Assembly: GCF_035046485.1 (NCBI RefSeq)
Contig: NC_085137.1
Span: 254,594,733 to 254,658,732, forward strand
Direction of reading: 5' to 3'
Origin: Aedes albopictus
Lineage: Eukaryota > Arthropoda > Insecta > Diptera > Culicidae
Length of the DNA stretch: 64,000 nucleotides
The position numbers and the translations under genes are program-made. This document shows, in pieces, positions 45,414 to 56,449 of this stretch. Position 1 is the first letter of the stretch, and the number at the start of each line of letters is the position of its first letter. Under the pieces are notes generated by a model. That model did no database searches. It was not told where the DNA came from and saw only the letters and a program-made list of their open reading frames with translations.

Positions 45414-48400
45414 TGGGCTGCGAAATGGTGAGTCGAAAAGAAGAGCGTCCAACATAGCTCTGGTCCTCACAAGTTCCTACCTCATGCTTCCACGGGTCAA
45501 GCGACGGGTCAAAGACCGCCAGCTAAGAATTGTGTTCTTAGCTGGTAGTGCAGCCTGGACACTGTTGTCCTTCTGACTTCAGCTAGATTGAGGAGGTAGG
45601 TACGTCTCGAGCGTTTGAAGGAGGTGCGGCTCAAACAGCGTCTGTTCTGGCATCCAGCGGCTGAGTATGAAATGCTCCTCCACCGGAAGCTATACCTAAG
45701 GTGGCAGCCCCACCACGGTGGATAGGGGACCTTAGGCCAACAACCTACTGTTTCCGAAACCCAAACAACCGTTACTGAAACCAAAAATGAAAGATTACGA
45801 ACTGATTCAACGGCAACGACTTTTAGCGCAAAACAACAAACAAGTATTAGAACATGGAATGTATTACCCCTAACCCAGCAGGGTAAACTGGCACAACTAG
45901 CCAATGATGCATGCCGTATGAAGCTTGAGATCCTAGGACTGAGCAAAGTCCGTTGGCCGAACTTTGGAGAACACAGACTGACGTCGGGTCAAATTTTGCT
46001 ATACTCTGGCCTACGAGGTGAACGCGCTCCTCGCCACCGTGGAGTTGGTTTGTTGCTCAGCATTCAGCCCACGCTGCGCTCATGAAGTAGGAACCTACTA
46101 ATTGTAGGATCAGAGTATCAATATATTTGATCAGCAGTGTAAGCGACAGCGCAAGAGACAGGTAACACCAATGCATATGTATGTTACGTTCATGAAGCAG
46201 AGAAATAAAGCTTGTACTCACTTTTGTACGAACCTACGACGAAGACGGTTGCGTTTATATTTCGCGGTACAGTTTCCGACATTCCACTAATGAGAGGATA
46301 AATCTCGCGTTTAGTATCATACGGGCGTATCTACAATGATCGATTTCTCTTCATCGATTTTCTCTTCGGATTATTCCGGGAAATACGACCATTATTCGGA
46401 TGATGTCTCGGTGGGTTTCGGTGAAGGACAACTAGGATTCGCATCTGAAACAATAAAAATAATCGAAAATCATTTGCCGGCCAAGTTATTTACTAAAGAG
46501 AAAATCGATGAAGAGAAATCGATCATTGTAGATACGCCCGTATGATACTAAGCGTGAGAAATGTAGCCAGATTCAGAACACGGGTTCGAAATCTCATCAT
46601 GATCCAATGTTACGCGCAAACCGATGCTGCCGAATTGCAAGACAAAAAGAACTTTTACAGTCAACTGAATGCTGTCGTAGACAAGATTCCGAAAGGTGAT
46701 ATCAAGATCCTCATGGGCGACTTCAACGCGAACGAAGGTTGGTTCCGATGACTCGGACTATGATCACGTCATGGGACGCCATGGTCTCGGAGAAATGAGC
46801 GAAAACGGAGAGATGTTTGCAGAGTTTTGTGGCAACAATGACATGGTGATTGGGGGATTGCTCTTTCCTCATCAACCAGTGCACAAAATGACGTAGGTTT
46901 CCCGTGATGACGTCACAGAAAATCAAATCGACCACATCTGCATCGGTCGAAAATGGAGACGGAGTCTTCTTGATGTGCGGATCAAACGTGGCGCCGACAT
47001 TGCGTCCCTCCTAATCGGCGAGATCCGACTGCGCATTGCTAGAAACCATCGACAGGAGGAGGGCGTCGGTTCAACACACGGCGACAGGAAGACGCTGCGG
47101 TGAAAAGATCCTTCGTCGAGGAGCTAGAGAACCGTGCTGCGGATATTACAGCAAGTGGAAGCGTAGAAGATCAATGGAGCGCCATGAAGAACGCCTTCAT
47201 CGCCACCGGCGAGAATAATTTGGGTGAGCTACTCATCCGAAGAAAGCAGTGGATCACAGATGATACCTGGAGGAACATAGAGGAACGAAGGAACGCCAAA
47301 GCCGCGATAGAGGGAGCGAAAACACGAAGAGCCAAAGCCGTAGCCCGTCAGCGCTATTCGGCTTTCGGGAAGGAAGTGAAACGCTCATGTAGACGGGACA
47401 AAAGAGCGTGGGCGAACTCCCTAGCCGACGAAGGCGAGAAAGCCGCAAACACCGGCGACATCCGTCCCCTCTACGATGTCTCACGTTGCCTTAGTGGGAA
47501 CCAGATCAATGCTACGATGCCCGTGAGAGACACGTCTGGACAGTTACTGACCGACACGGCTGACCAGTTGAAACGCTGGTTCGAGCACTTTGGAAACTTT
47601 TTTCAAGTGTCGATCACGCCATCAACACTTCAGCATGATCCGCCAAGGGTTCGACGCATTACCCGTGTCAACACCGAAGCTCCATCAGTGCAGGAGATAG
47701 AAACAGCCATCCGTAGCATGAAATCGAACAGAGCCCCAGAGGTCGATCGCATATCAGCTGAGATGCTCAAAGCTGACCCCGTAGTATCCGCACAACTACT
47801 GAATTCTGCAACATTTGGGAAACTGTGACATTTCCGGTCGGCTGGATGCAAGGCGTCTTAGTAAAGGTACCCAAAAAGGGTGACCTGACTGTATGCGATA
47901 ATTGGCGGGGCATCATGTTACTGTGTATCGTTCTCAAAGTCCTCAGCAAAGTGATCCTAAACCGGATACAGGAGCAAATTGGCGTAACTCTTCGACGGCA
48001 GCAAGGAGGATTCCGTGCTGGACGGGCCTGTGTTGACTATATTGTCACGCTCCGTATTATTCTGGAGAAAATCAATGAATTCTAAGAGTGGTGTCTCTCT
48101 ACCTGGTGTTCGTTGATTTCGAAAAATCTTTCGACCGTCCCAATCACGGAAACATGTGGGAAGCCCTCAGGCAGAAGAGTCTCCCTGAGAAAATCAGCGG
48201 CCTCATTGAAGCACAGTACATTAACTCTATTACATAGGTACACGGATCAAGAAGGCCAGGGCTGTTTTTGCGAGTTTAAGAAATATATGGAAAAACAACC
48301 AGATCAGTCGACGCACCAAAATCCGAATTTTTAACTCGAACGTGAAATCTGTGCTGCTACACGCCAGTGAAACCTGGTATTCATTAGCGCAGAACACGCA

Positions 48401-48785
48401 ACGGCTGCAGGTCTTCATCAATAAATGCCTGCGGTATATAATTCGTGCATGGTGGCCTCACAATTGGATCTCCAACGTGTAGCTCTATCGTAGATGTCAC
48501 CAAAAGCCGATAGCGACAAAAATTCGGGAGCGAAAGTGGAGGTGGGTCGGTCACTCTCTACGCAGGGGCGGAAGCGAAATCTGCAAGCAAGCGTTAGACT
48601 GGAACCCAGCAGGACATCGCAGAAGAGACATACCCAGAGGCTCATGGCGGCGGAGCCTCAAACAAGTCGACAGAAATTTGACCTGGTCGGAAATCTTTCA
48701 ATTCGGCCTTCTGCACCACCGTGGGTGCCCAGGACTGAAAACGATATACAGCGTTATGGTTACTTGGGTGGGCTAACTAGGACCT
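45414..48785 (+). pseudogene. RTE-type LINE with internal deletion
   Basis: Leader 45414-45800 (also seen at 37502 and 50074), then endonuclease (IRTWNVLPLTQQGKLAQLAN at about 45846-45905, MIQCYAQTDAAEL and GDFNANEG at 46600-46735), a long linker (47100-47700, one open frame of about 240 codons), RT start (KKGDLTVCDNWRGI, QQGGFRAGRACVDYI, to 48085) and the C-terminal region (RLQVFINKCLRYIIRAWW, RERKWRWVGHSLRRGG, 48300-48700). The RT core with the FADD motif is missing between about 48205 and 48240. Endonuclease frames are shifted by a 46090-46310 insertion, the MITE at 46311 and small indels. Dead copy. Confidence 0.8.
46311..46551. mobile_element. 241-bp MITE with 56-bp perfect inverted ends
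   Basis: Ends starting TTAGTATCATACGGGCG are identical in inverse for 56 bp. GCGT flanks both sides (46307-46310 and 46552-46555). It interrupts the RTE endonuclease. The perfect arms suggest a recent insertion. A 69-codon frame spans most of it, but part of it merely reads through the arms. Confidence 0.75.
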
Positions 48786-48928
48786 TAGACGTCGTCAAAT
48801 TTCAAAATGTTTTTTAAGTGTACAAAAAAATTGTTTCAAAAAGATAAGTTAAACTTGAAAGCAGTTTTTACAGACTCTTGTAGGATCATGAGCAGAGCAT
48901 GAATATTGGATATAGATAACAGCACAAT

Positions 48929-49990
48929 ATGTACATCCACTATAGTATACGCCCAAAACTCTCCGTTACCAACAATGTAAAGGAAGTTCTACCAGAAGCT
49001 CAACGCATCCCACAACGGCTACGTGCCGAAATATGCAGGGATAAATTCAAGGGCCTCTTTACGGATCAACGAAATGTGATCGAAAGATGGAAGCAGCATT
49101 TCGACGAACACCTGAATGGTGCAGAGAACGCAGGTACTGAGAGTCAAGACAGCGGAAGAAATTACTACGTCAGTACAACGGATTGTGGGCTTCGTGGCCG
49201 AGCGGTTAGCGGCGTCAGTCGTTTAGGTGTCTCGTAAGCCTCGGAGTGTGGGTTCGATTCCCACTCCAGTCGGGGAAAACTTTTCGTCAAACGGAAAATT
49301 CTCCACTGGGCCACTGGGTGTTATATGTGTTGTCCGTTGTTTAATGTTGTAATGTTCAGCCTGTAGTGGCCGAAAGGTCGAAGACGGTGTAATTGTCTTT
49401 ATTTATGATGAAAACCATCAGAACCCCTCATTGAGTGAAGTAAGGGATATTAATCAACAGCTCAATAACAATAAGGCAGCTGGTAATCATAGTATTGCAG
49501 CTAATCAGGATGGGCCCGGCCATTTGTCTGCACTGGCAGATTATCTTGATCTGAGAAACCTAACAGCTACCGTAGGAGTGGAAGGAAGGGATAATCTGTC
49601 CCATCTGCTACAAATTCATGTGTGAGAACTTTCGAGCGAGCACCATTTTGAATGTCGCCTACAAAATGCTATTCCAGATCATCTTCTGTTGTCTATCACC
49701 TAAAATAAATAGGTTCGTAGGAAGTTATCAAATCGATTTCATCGACGGCTGGTAGCAGATGGAGCAGATCTTCACCGAACGGCAAATCCTCCAGAAATGC
49801 ACCGGATACCAAGTCCCAATGCACCACCTTTTTCATCGACTTCTAGATAAGCGTACGTCGAAAACGGCTTTCCTGGGAAGCTGTTCAGACTGATCAAAGC
49901 AAGCATGAACGGTGTGCACAACTGCGTAAGGATTTCGGGCGAACTGGGGTTTTGTTGCCAAGTTTGATGCTAATAATGGATCTTTTGCCT
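48929..49990 (+). pseudogene. second RTE fragment, split by a SINE
   Basis: RTE linker words (LRAEICRDKFKGLFTDQRNV, WKQHFDEHLNGAEN) up to about 49185 continue after the SINE as SEVRDINQQLNNNKAAGNHS (49431 on) and then as a decayed RT (FVGSYQIDFIDGW, 49712-49750). A 17-18 base A run follows near 50007. No frame is intact. Confidence 0.7.
49186..49403 (+). mobile_element. SINE family A, complete copy
   Basis: tRNA-like head with A box TGGCCGAGCGGTTAGCGGC and B box GGTTCGATTCC, then the GGGGAAAACTTTTCG body and a GTCTTTATTTAT tail. It interrupts an RTE reading frame that continues on both sides. The matching 3' fragment is at 704-848. Confidence 0.8.
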
Positions 49991-50073
49991 ACAGTGGATT
50001 CCCTACAGAAAAAAAAAAAAAAAAACAAAATATAAATGTCGAAATCTACTGATTCCAGACAACGTTCACCAGG

Positions 50074-50935
50074 GGGCTGCAAAACGGTGAGTCGATAAGG
50101 AGAGAGCCATCTAAGAGTCGTGAGCTTAGCTGGTAGTGCAGCCTAGGAACTGTTGTCCATCTAACTTCAGCTAGTTTGAGGAGGTACGTCCCTAGCGTCT
50201 GTTTACCAACAGCGTCTGTTCTGGCATCCAGCGGCTGAGTAAGAAATGCTGCATCACGTCCAGCTGGATCCGATAGTGTAGCCCCATCACCATGGTCGTC
50301 CCCGTGTTGTTTGGGACGTTAAACAGAATTGACACGAAGGTCCTCCGGCGAGACAGGATTGCTTGCGTAGGCCCAATAAGCCACCCGTAAAAATCCCCAT
50401 TGCGAATAACATAGGAGAAAATACGACTCTATCAATCGGCAAAGACCCACGCGACGAAATAAGGACTACGATTGGAAACTTGGAACATGGAATTGCAAGT
50501 CAATTGGTTTCGCAGGATATGACAGGATAATCTACGATGATCTGCATCCCCGTAACTTCGACATCGTGTCGTGGCGTTGCAGGAACTTTGTTGGACTGGA
50601 CAGAAAGTGTGGAAAAGCGGGCATCGAGCCGACAACCTTCTACCAAAGCTGTGGCACCACCAATGAACTGGAAACAGGATTTATAGTGTTGGGCGAGATG
50701 CGACAACGTGTTATCGGGTGGCAGCCGATCAACGCAAGGATGTGCATGTTGAGAGTTAAGGGCCGTTTCTCCAAATACTGCATCATCAACGTGCATTGCC
50801 CACATGAAGGCAGACCTGATGACGAGAAAGAAGCGTTCTACGCGCAGTTAGAGAAAAAAATACGATGGTTGCTCGCCGCGTGACGTGAAAATCGTTGTCG
50901 GCGACATGAACGCGCAGGTAGGAAGTGGAAATGAT
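50074..50935 (+). pseudogene. third RTE fragment: leader and endonuclease
   Basis: After the shared leader (50074-50330) an endonuclease domain reads with few breaks: WRCRNFVGLDRKCGKAGIEP, GFIVLGEMRQRVIGWQPIN, MCMLRVKGRFSKYCIINVHC, then DVKIVVGDMNAQVG after a frameshift at 50880. It ends abruptly near 50936, before any RT. Its endonuclease is a different RTE subfamily from the copy at 45414. Confidence 0.75.
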
Positions 50936-51289
50936 TAGAAGAGTGTCCTTCCCAACATTTTTCACAATTTTCAAAGATTTTTTAGGAATTTTTGATGATC
51001 TTAAAGTGCCCTTCATTGTGCAATATGTTTGCGTGTTCGTGACAGTAGTTCAACAGATTTTCCATGGTAAAACTTAAAAAAAAAACGCAAACCTCGACGG
51101 AATGGACGCTATGTGTTGCAGGCTTAAACCAAAAAAGAAACAAAATCTTAGCATACTCCTTCAGGAATCGTTTTTATCTTTCTCGTACACCGAAGTGTAC
51201 TGAAAGGCTATATGTTCACACAAAAAACGAATTTTCGATAAAAGGTTCGGAGGGTCAAGTCACATATAGCAATCAACTCAGTTCGACGA

Positions 51290-51647
51290 TGATGTCTGTA
51301 TGTGTGTATGTATTAGAGTGGGTCAACGTTGTATTGAGAAACTTTAAATTTGATCGTATCAACCCGGAACAAAGCTTTTTTTAATATATATTGGCGTCCA
51401 AAACAACTGTGCAAAATTTGGGAGCAATTGGTTGCGTCCCCGTATTCCGCATTGCGATTAAAATTTGTATGGAAGTTAGTATGAGAAAACGTACTTTTTT
51501 GCATTTTACTCATAAGTTGAATTCTTTTTTCTAATTCCATGAAACTAACGTTAAAGTATAGCCTAGGATATACCAAAAAACTTTGCCGAAGACCGCAAAG
51601 TGATCCGACGCTTGTGAAAAAAGTTATTCGCCTGGTAACTTATTATT
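51290..51647 (+). repeat. diverged direct repeat, unit 1
   Basis: GGCGTCCAAAACAACTGTGC, ATTGGTTGCGTCCCCGTATT and TTTTACTCATAAGTTGAA recur at 52239-52670. The ending ACTTTGCCGAAGACCGCAAA recurs near 54730. The CACGCAGAAAAA repeat at 51648 appears inserted right after this unit. Confidence 0.5.
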
Positions 51648-52238
51648 CACGGAGACAAATTTCGTTCGTTTGAAACAAAAATATTCATGTTTATTCGGTA
51701 AACTGATATAATATTTAAAACTAAAATATTAATTTTTAAAACAAACTCAATTACATATTGATTTCTACAATACCCATTGAAGAGCCCCCCCGTTCCGCCG
51801 TCGAGAACATATACAAAACTCTCAAGTTCCAGCTGCATCACCAAACAAGATTTCCTCTTGCAAAAAAGGCAAATTTCACCAAAAGTTTCCACGAAATCCC
51901 ATTGATTTCGGGAGCGTATGTTATCTACATGATGTTGGCATTGAAAGTGCCACGCGGGAAGTGGGTTTTCCTAGAGAAGGAAATGACTTTGTAAATTTAA
52001 TTGGAAAACAAATATTTCCGAAGGGCTGACCTGTCACAAAAAAAAACAAAAATGTTTACATTTGTTTCTAACATAACCAGCCAGAAGATACATGTTTGTT
52101 TCAAAAATGAATTGAATTTGCTTCAAATGTGACGTTCGATTTGCTCCAAACTGTTTTATTTTTGTTGCCAGAACAAATTGACAATTTATTTGAGTTTACC
52201 TGAAATATTTTTGATTTTACCATGCTTTTTTCTGCGTG
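51648..52238 (-). repeat. CACGCAGAAAAA repeat, copy 2 (inverted)
   Basis: Close inverse match to 55787-56379 along its full length, so the two copies form a large inverted repeat with about 3.5 kb between them. The copies share even the GAGCCCCCCCGTTCCGCCGT-type region and differ little, suggesting recent spread. Confidence 0.7.
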
Positions 52239-52670
52239 GGCTTGGTTCAGTGTTGTATACGGCCAGTTATACCGGTGCTGGTCCGGATCACTCCGGAACG
52301 CCTTGACCGATTCGGACCATTTCCAATAGCAAACAATGCGGTAAAATTCCGGTTCGATTCGAGCTGTAACCCGAAAAATCGACCAATGGGAAGTGCCTTA
52401 AAAGTGAGTGAACTTTTTTTGCGCACATACATACACACTAGACTGGGTCAACAAAGTCGATTTTTTGGAACAAAGCTTTTTCGATTCCTTTTGGCGTCCA
52501 AAACAACTGTGCAAAATTCGGAAACGATTGGTTGTGTCCTCGTATTCCGCATTTGTATGGAATTCAGTATGGGAGAACATGTTTATTTTCATTTTTCTCA
52601 TAAATTGAAGTTTTTCGTCTAAAATGATCTAACTAATGACGTTGAAGTGTACCCGGATAAAAACTAACCA
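52239..52670 (+). repeat. diverged direct repeat, unit 2
   Basis: Shares with 51290-51647 the GGCGTCCAAAACAACTGTGC block and the GTATTCCGCATT and TTTTTCTCATAAATTGAA blocks in the same order. The class is unknown. Confidence 0.45.
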
Positions 52671-52862
52671 TAGGGTGTATGGTGAAAACCATTCCTGCAC
52701 CATACAGTGTACCAGCTACAATAAAGTGTATTGTAATGAAATGGTTCGCTATACTATACATTTACATTGGATTTTTATGTAACAATATATTATACTGTTT
52801 TTCTTACGTTTGAACCATTCACTTTTCCGAAACATTATTTTTCCGTGAATTTTTAATTATTT

Positions 52863-52938
52863 CTGGTGTTCGATTTGAATAGATCGTATGTTTGCTGTGA
52901 TTCCTATGCAGATTCGACCTATTCAAATCGAACACCAG
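52863..52938. repeat. perfect 20-bp hairpin with 36-nt loop
   Basis: CTGGTGTTCGATTTGAATAG at 52863-52882 is exactly complementary to 52919-52938. The compact hairpin could be a tiny MITE or a small-RNA precursor. No independent sign of transcription exists. Confidence 0.6.
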
Positions 52939-53050
52939 ATTTATTCAGTTTAAGATTTTTTCCGTGCTTTGTTTTGTTGATGTTTGTGACTTTTTTGATG
53001 CAAAGGAAAGGAAAGAAAAAAAAAGTGAATAAGTTGAAACATCAATTTAA

Positions 53051-53165
53051 CCTTTTGGAATCGATTTTTTTCGCCGCTGTTGACGCAACCTCGCTGGTGT
53101 CGAACACGTTTGTTATGCTCGGTTTCATCGCCGGGGTCATATATGACCCCTCCGGCTCCAAAGGG
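53051..53165. mobile_element. 115-bp TTAA-flanked (piggyBac-like) MITE
   Basis: TTAA at 53047-53050 and 53166-53169 flanks ends CCTTTTGGAATCG and CGGCTCCAAAGGG, imperfect inverse complements. It has the same length as the element at 36462-36576. Confidence 0.65.
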
Positions 53166-53169
53166 TTAA

Positions 53170-54404
53170 TGCCAATAACATGTTTAAATCAGTGGTAAAC
53201 CAGATGTCCTAAGAACTGCAGGTCCAAGCAGGGGTCCAAGAGAAATGGCGGGCTCGAGGGCGGGCTAGGTGTGTAGGGTGCGATGAGAGAAATACTAATG
53301 CAATGTAGGCCAACCCGGAAAGATGCAGGTCAGATTACCGTAAATCAGTAGATGAGTTCAACACTTCAACACTATTCTTTCTGTATTTGCATTTAGGGGA
53401 GTTTTCTCCTCTTCTCTCATGTGAACTTGCCTTCGACCACAATCGAATCAAATGCGGTTGACAAACTTTATCTTTGACGTAGAGCCATCTTTAACATATG
53501 GACTGGACTGAACACTGAAATGACTTTTAATATAGGTTCATCTGCGGGTTCGCTTTTTAACCTAACTTATATTTGAATCGAACTTGACAGTTATCTCATG
53601 AGTTGTTATGTATTTCAAACTTTAGTCAAACTGGTGCCTCAATATTGCAATAACGGTTAAGCACGCTGTAATGATACTTATGTACCTCGTCACCCACTTC
53701 ATGCAACTACATTAGTGGTCTAATAACACTTAGCGCGCTCGGCATAGTTCCATCATGCCGCTCAAAGTGTTGCCACAAATAATGCTTAGTTTGCGAAACC
53801 CGGTTATCTGGCTGGTGGGGAATGGGAGCCTAAGCTTCAACTGTTAATGCAATCAGAGACTACTTAGACGTGGGCGATCCTATATATGAAGGGTTATCCA
53901 AAACGCTCTGGGAATTCCCAAAGCGCATTCTAATAAATCTAATAAGCCTAAGATGCCATTAACAGGAGGAAAATTGCAAGATAATATAACAATATATGGT
54001 TCATGTAATGTAAAACAATTCAACATAACAAAAGAGAACCATTCCAAAACCATTTGATTAAATGTATAACCAGTAGTGAAATTACAATTAAAAACAATTT
54101 ATTTACGATACATTTTATTGTTTGAAACCATTCATGTACCATACAATGTACGGTATATTTAAACCCACGTATCAGTATTTTGAACAATTCATTAACAATA
54201 AAATGTATGGTTTTGCAAAAAAATATATATGGAGAAAAATATTTTTTTATATTGTTACGATACTTAACGACCTGTATAATATATTGTAAAAATCTTATTT
54301 ACAATTCACGGTATAGTATCCAACATTACATCTTATTGTTTTTGTATTTTTATTTTTACAGTGGTGTCTATTGTAAAAATATGGCTCTAAATAGTACTGT
54401 TACA
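53170..54404. other. unassigned with ACCATACA-type repeats
   Basis: GAAACCATTCATGTACCATA near 54125 matches GAAAACCATTCCTGCACCAT near 52684 in the same orientation, and other pieces of 53990-54400 echo 52700-52800. A diverged transposon may span this region. No coding frame was recognised. Confidence 0.35.
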
Positions 54405-54411
54405 ATATAAC

Positions 54412-54666
54412 CACAGACAAACAGACGTCTCACTCTATTCACTTCCCATCGTTTCCCTTTTTAACGGATTATTCAAATTTTCCGTAGTTCGCAAATCGCT
54501 CGCTCATGGCACTCGCATCGCTTTTGCTCCTGTTTGACGTTTGCTCACTACCGCCATCTACTCAGTGGGTTTGCGTACCACAGCATAAATAGCATTGGGC
54601 GATTACGTTTGCGTGACGATGATATTTATCGCATTTTGTTCCAAGTAATACGTCTGTTTGTCTGTG
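54412..54666. mobile_element. MITE with 7-bp target duplication, copy 2
   Basis: Same perfect CACAGACAAACAGACGT ends as 39753-40003. ATATAAC flanks both sides (54405-54411 and 54667-54673). Length 255 bp. Confidence 0.8.
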
Positions 54667-54673
54667 ATATAAC

Positions 54674-55786
54674 GTTCGGTTTTTCTACTGTATTTTTTAT
54701 TCGGGTAGCCTAGAGGATATGCCGAAAAACTTTGCCGAAGACCGCAAAGTGATCCGACACTTGTGAAGAAAGTTATAATGTACAGATTGCCCGGTGGTGC
54801 TTTTAATATTTAACATGTAAAGGAATAACATCAATAAAAAAATCTCAATTTTTGGCCTATTGTCGCGCTTATTTTTTATTAGAGTTCTGCGGCGGTCGTA
54901 CGCTCGCAAGGCATACCGCCGCATGACAGTCGCAAGGCAAAACAAAAGAAAAAGTGTTCCCGCCATAAACAAAAGCACGTGGATTTCGCGAAGTGACAGA
55001 TGTTTTTGAATATACAGTCATGACTCGCTGGTTGGGGGCTTAATAGTTGGGTGGCTTTTTAGTTGGGGCTCCGTTAGTTGAGCGGTCAGCCAACTAAAAA
55101 GTACCTGGATGTCATAATTCAATGTCAAACTGAAAATGACAACCAATCTGTATTTCCGAGGGGCGAGCTAATGAGTTTTTGGTTTCGTAAAACTTTACTG
55201 ATAATCGAGAAGAATTTCTATTTCATATTTATTAAAAAAAAAAACAATATGTACAATTACTTCGAAACAAATGCAAAACATCGGCAATCTTTATTTTGTC
55301 GATCAGTGAAAGCGTTTTGTGGTTGCATTTTGGTCCGGGTGGTTTCATAAACATCTATATTTTCACTTCACCGACTAAAACCGGGGGAAAATAATTATTT
55401 CTCGCATTGGCCATATATGTATCTTGCAAAACGTATCAGTTTTACTCTAAATGTAAAACAAATTGAAAAATTTTACTTTTTGCTTCCAACCTAAACATGA
55501 TTTAACAAAAACAATGCGCACGCCCCTTGTGCTGCTGTCACTTCACCCAACTAGCGAATCGAATTCGTTGGTTGGGTGGAGGTTGTGGCTCAACGAGCGG
55601 GTTCCGACTGTATTTGTGACGAACGGCAAGAGTGGCTCAGTGAAATGAGTGTTCTTGCTGTCACACCCCATATAATGGAATTATATACTTTTAAATCTGG
55701 TGATGCTGTTATGATTAGTGACTGTCGCGCTAATATCAGAAGCCAGAGGCAGAGAATCGCCATATTCTGATTTTTCTTGAAAGACA
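54674..55786. other. unassigned
   Basis: The start repeats the ACTTTGCCGAAGACCGCAAA phrase of 51290-51647. Around 55020-55100 GTTGGGTGGC/TTAGTTGGGGC motifs recur, with inverted partners near 55555-55585, suggesting another transposon whose ends I could not fix. No gene was seen. Confidence 0.3.
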
Positions 55787-56379
55787 CACGCAGAAAAAAG
55801 CATGGTAAAATCAAAAATATTTCAGGTAAACTCAAATAAATTGTCAATTTGTTCTGGCAACAAAAATAAAACAGTTTGGAGCAAATCGAACGTCACATTT
55901 GAAGCAAATTCAATTCATTTTTGAAACAAACATGTATCTTCTGGCTGGTTATGTTAGAAACAAATGTAAACATTTTTGTTTTTTTTTTGTGACAGGTCAG
56001 CCCTTCGGAAATATTTGTTTTCCAATTAAATTTACAAAGTCATTTCCTTCTCTAGGAAAACCCACTTCCCGCGTGGCACTTTCAATGCCAACATCATGTA
56101 GATAACATACGCTCCCGAAATCAATGGGATTTCGTGGAGACTTTTGGTGAAATTTGCCTTTTTTGCAAGAGGAAATCTTGTTTGGTGATGCAGCTGGAAC
56201 TTGAGAGTTTTGTATATGTTCTCGACGGCGGAACGGGGGGGGCTCTTCAATGGGTATTGTAGAAATCAATATGTAATTGAGTTTGTTTTAAAAATTAATA
56301 TTTTAGTTTTAAATATTTTATCAGTTTACCGAATAAACATGAATATTTTTGTTTCAAACGAACGAAATTTGTCTCCGTG
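55787..56379 (+). repeat. CACGCAGAAAAA repeat, copy 3
   Basis: Same family as 20037-20603 and the inverse of 51648-52238, with borders CACGCAGAAAAA and GTCTCCGTG. No long frame is conserved in all three copies. Confidence 0.65.
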
Positions 56380-56449
56380 CCTCATCATGCGACACATCGA
56401 ACTGCGCGATTTTTGTTTACTTTGACGAGTTTTGCGCAAAAATCAATAC

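Noticed and set aside
46336..46545. 69-codon frame in the MITE as a gene
   Set aside because: Its ends are read from the inverted arms and nothing in it resembles a known protein.
52866..53198. 110-codon frame as a membrane protein gene
   Set aside because: It runs through a hairpin and a TTAA-flanked MITE, so the frame is accidental.
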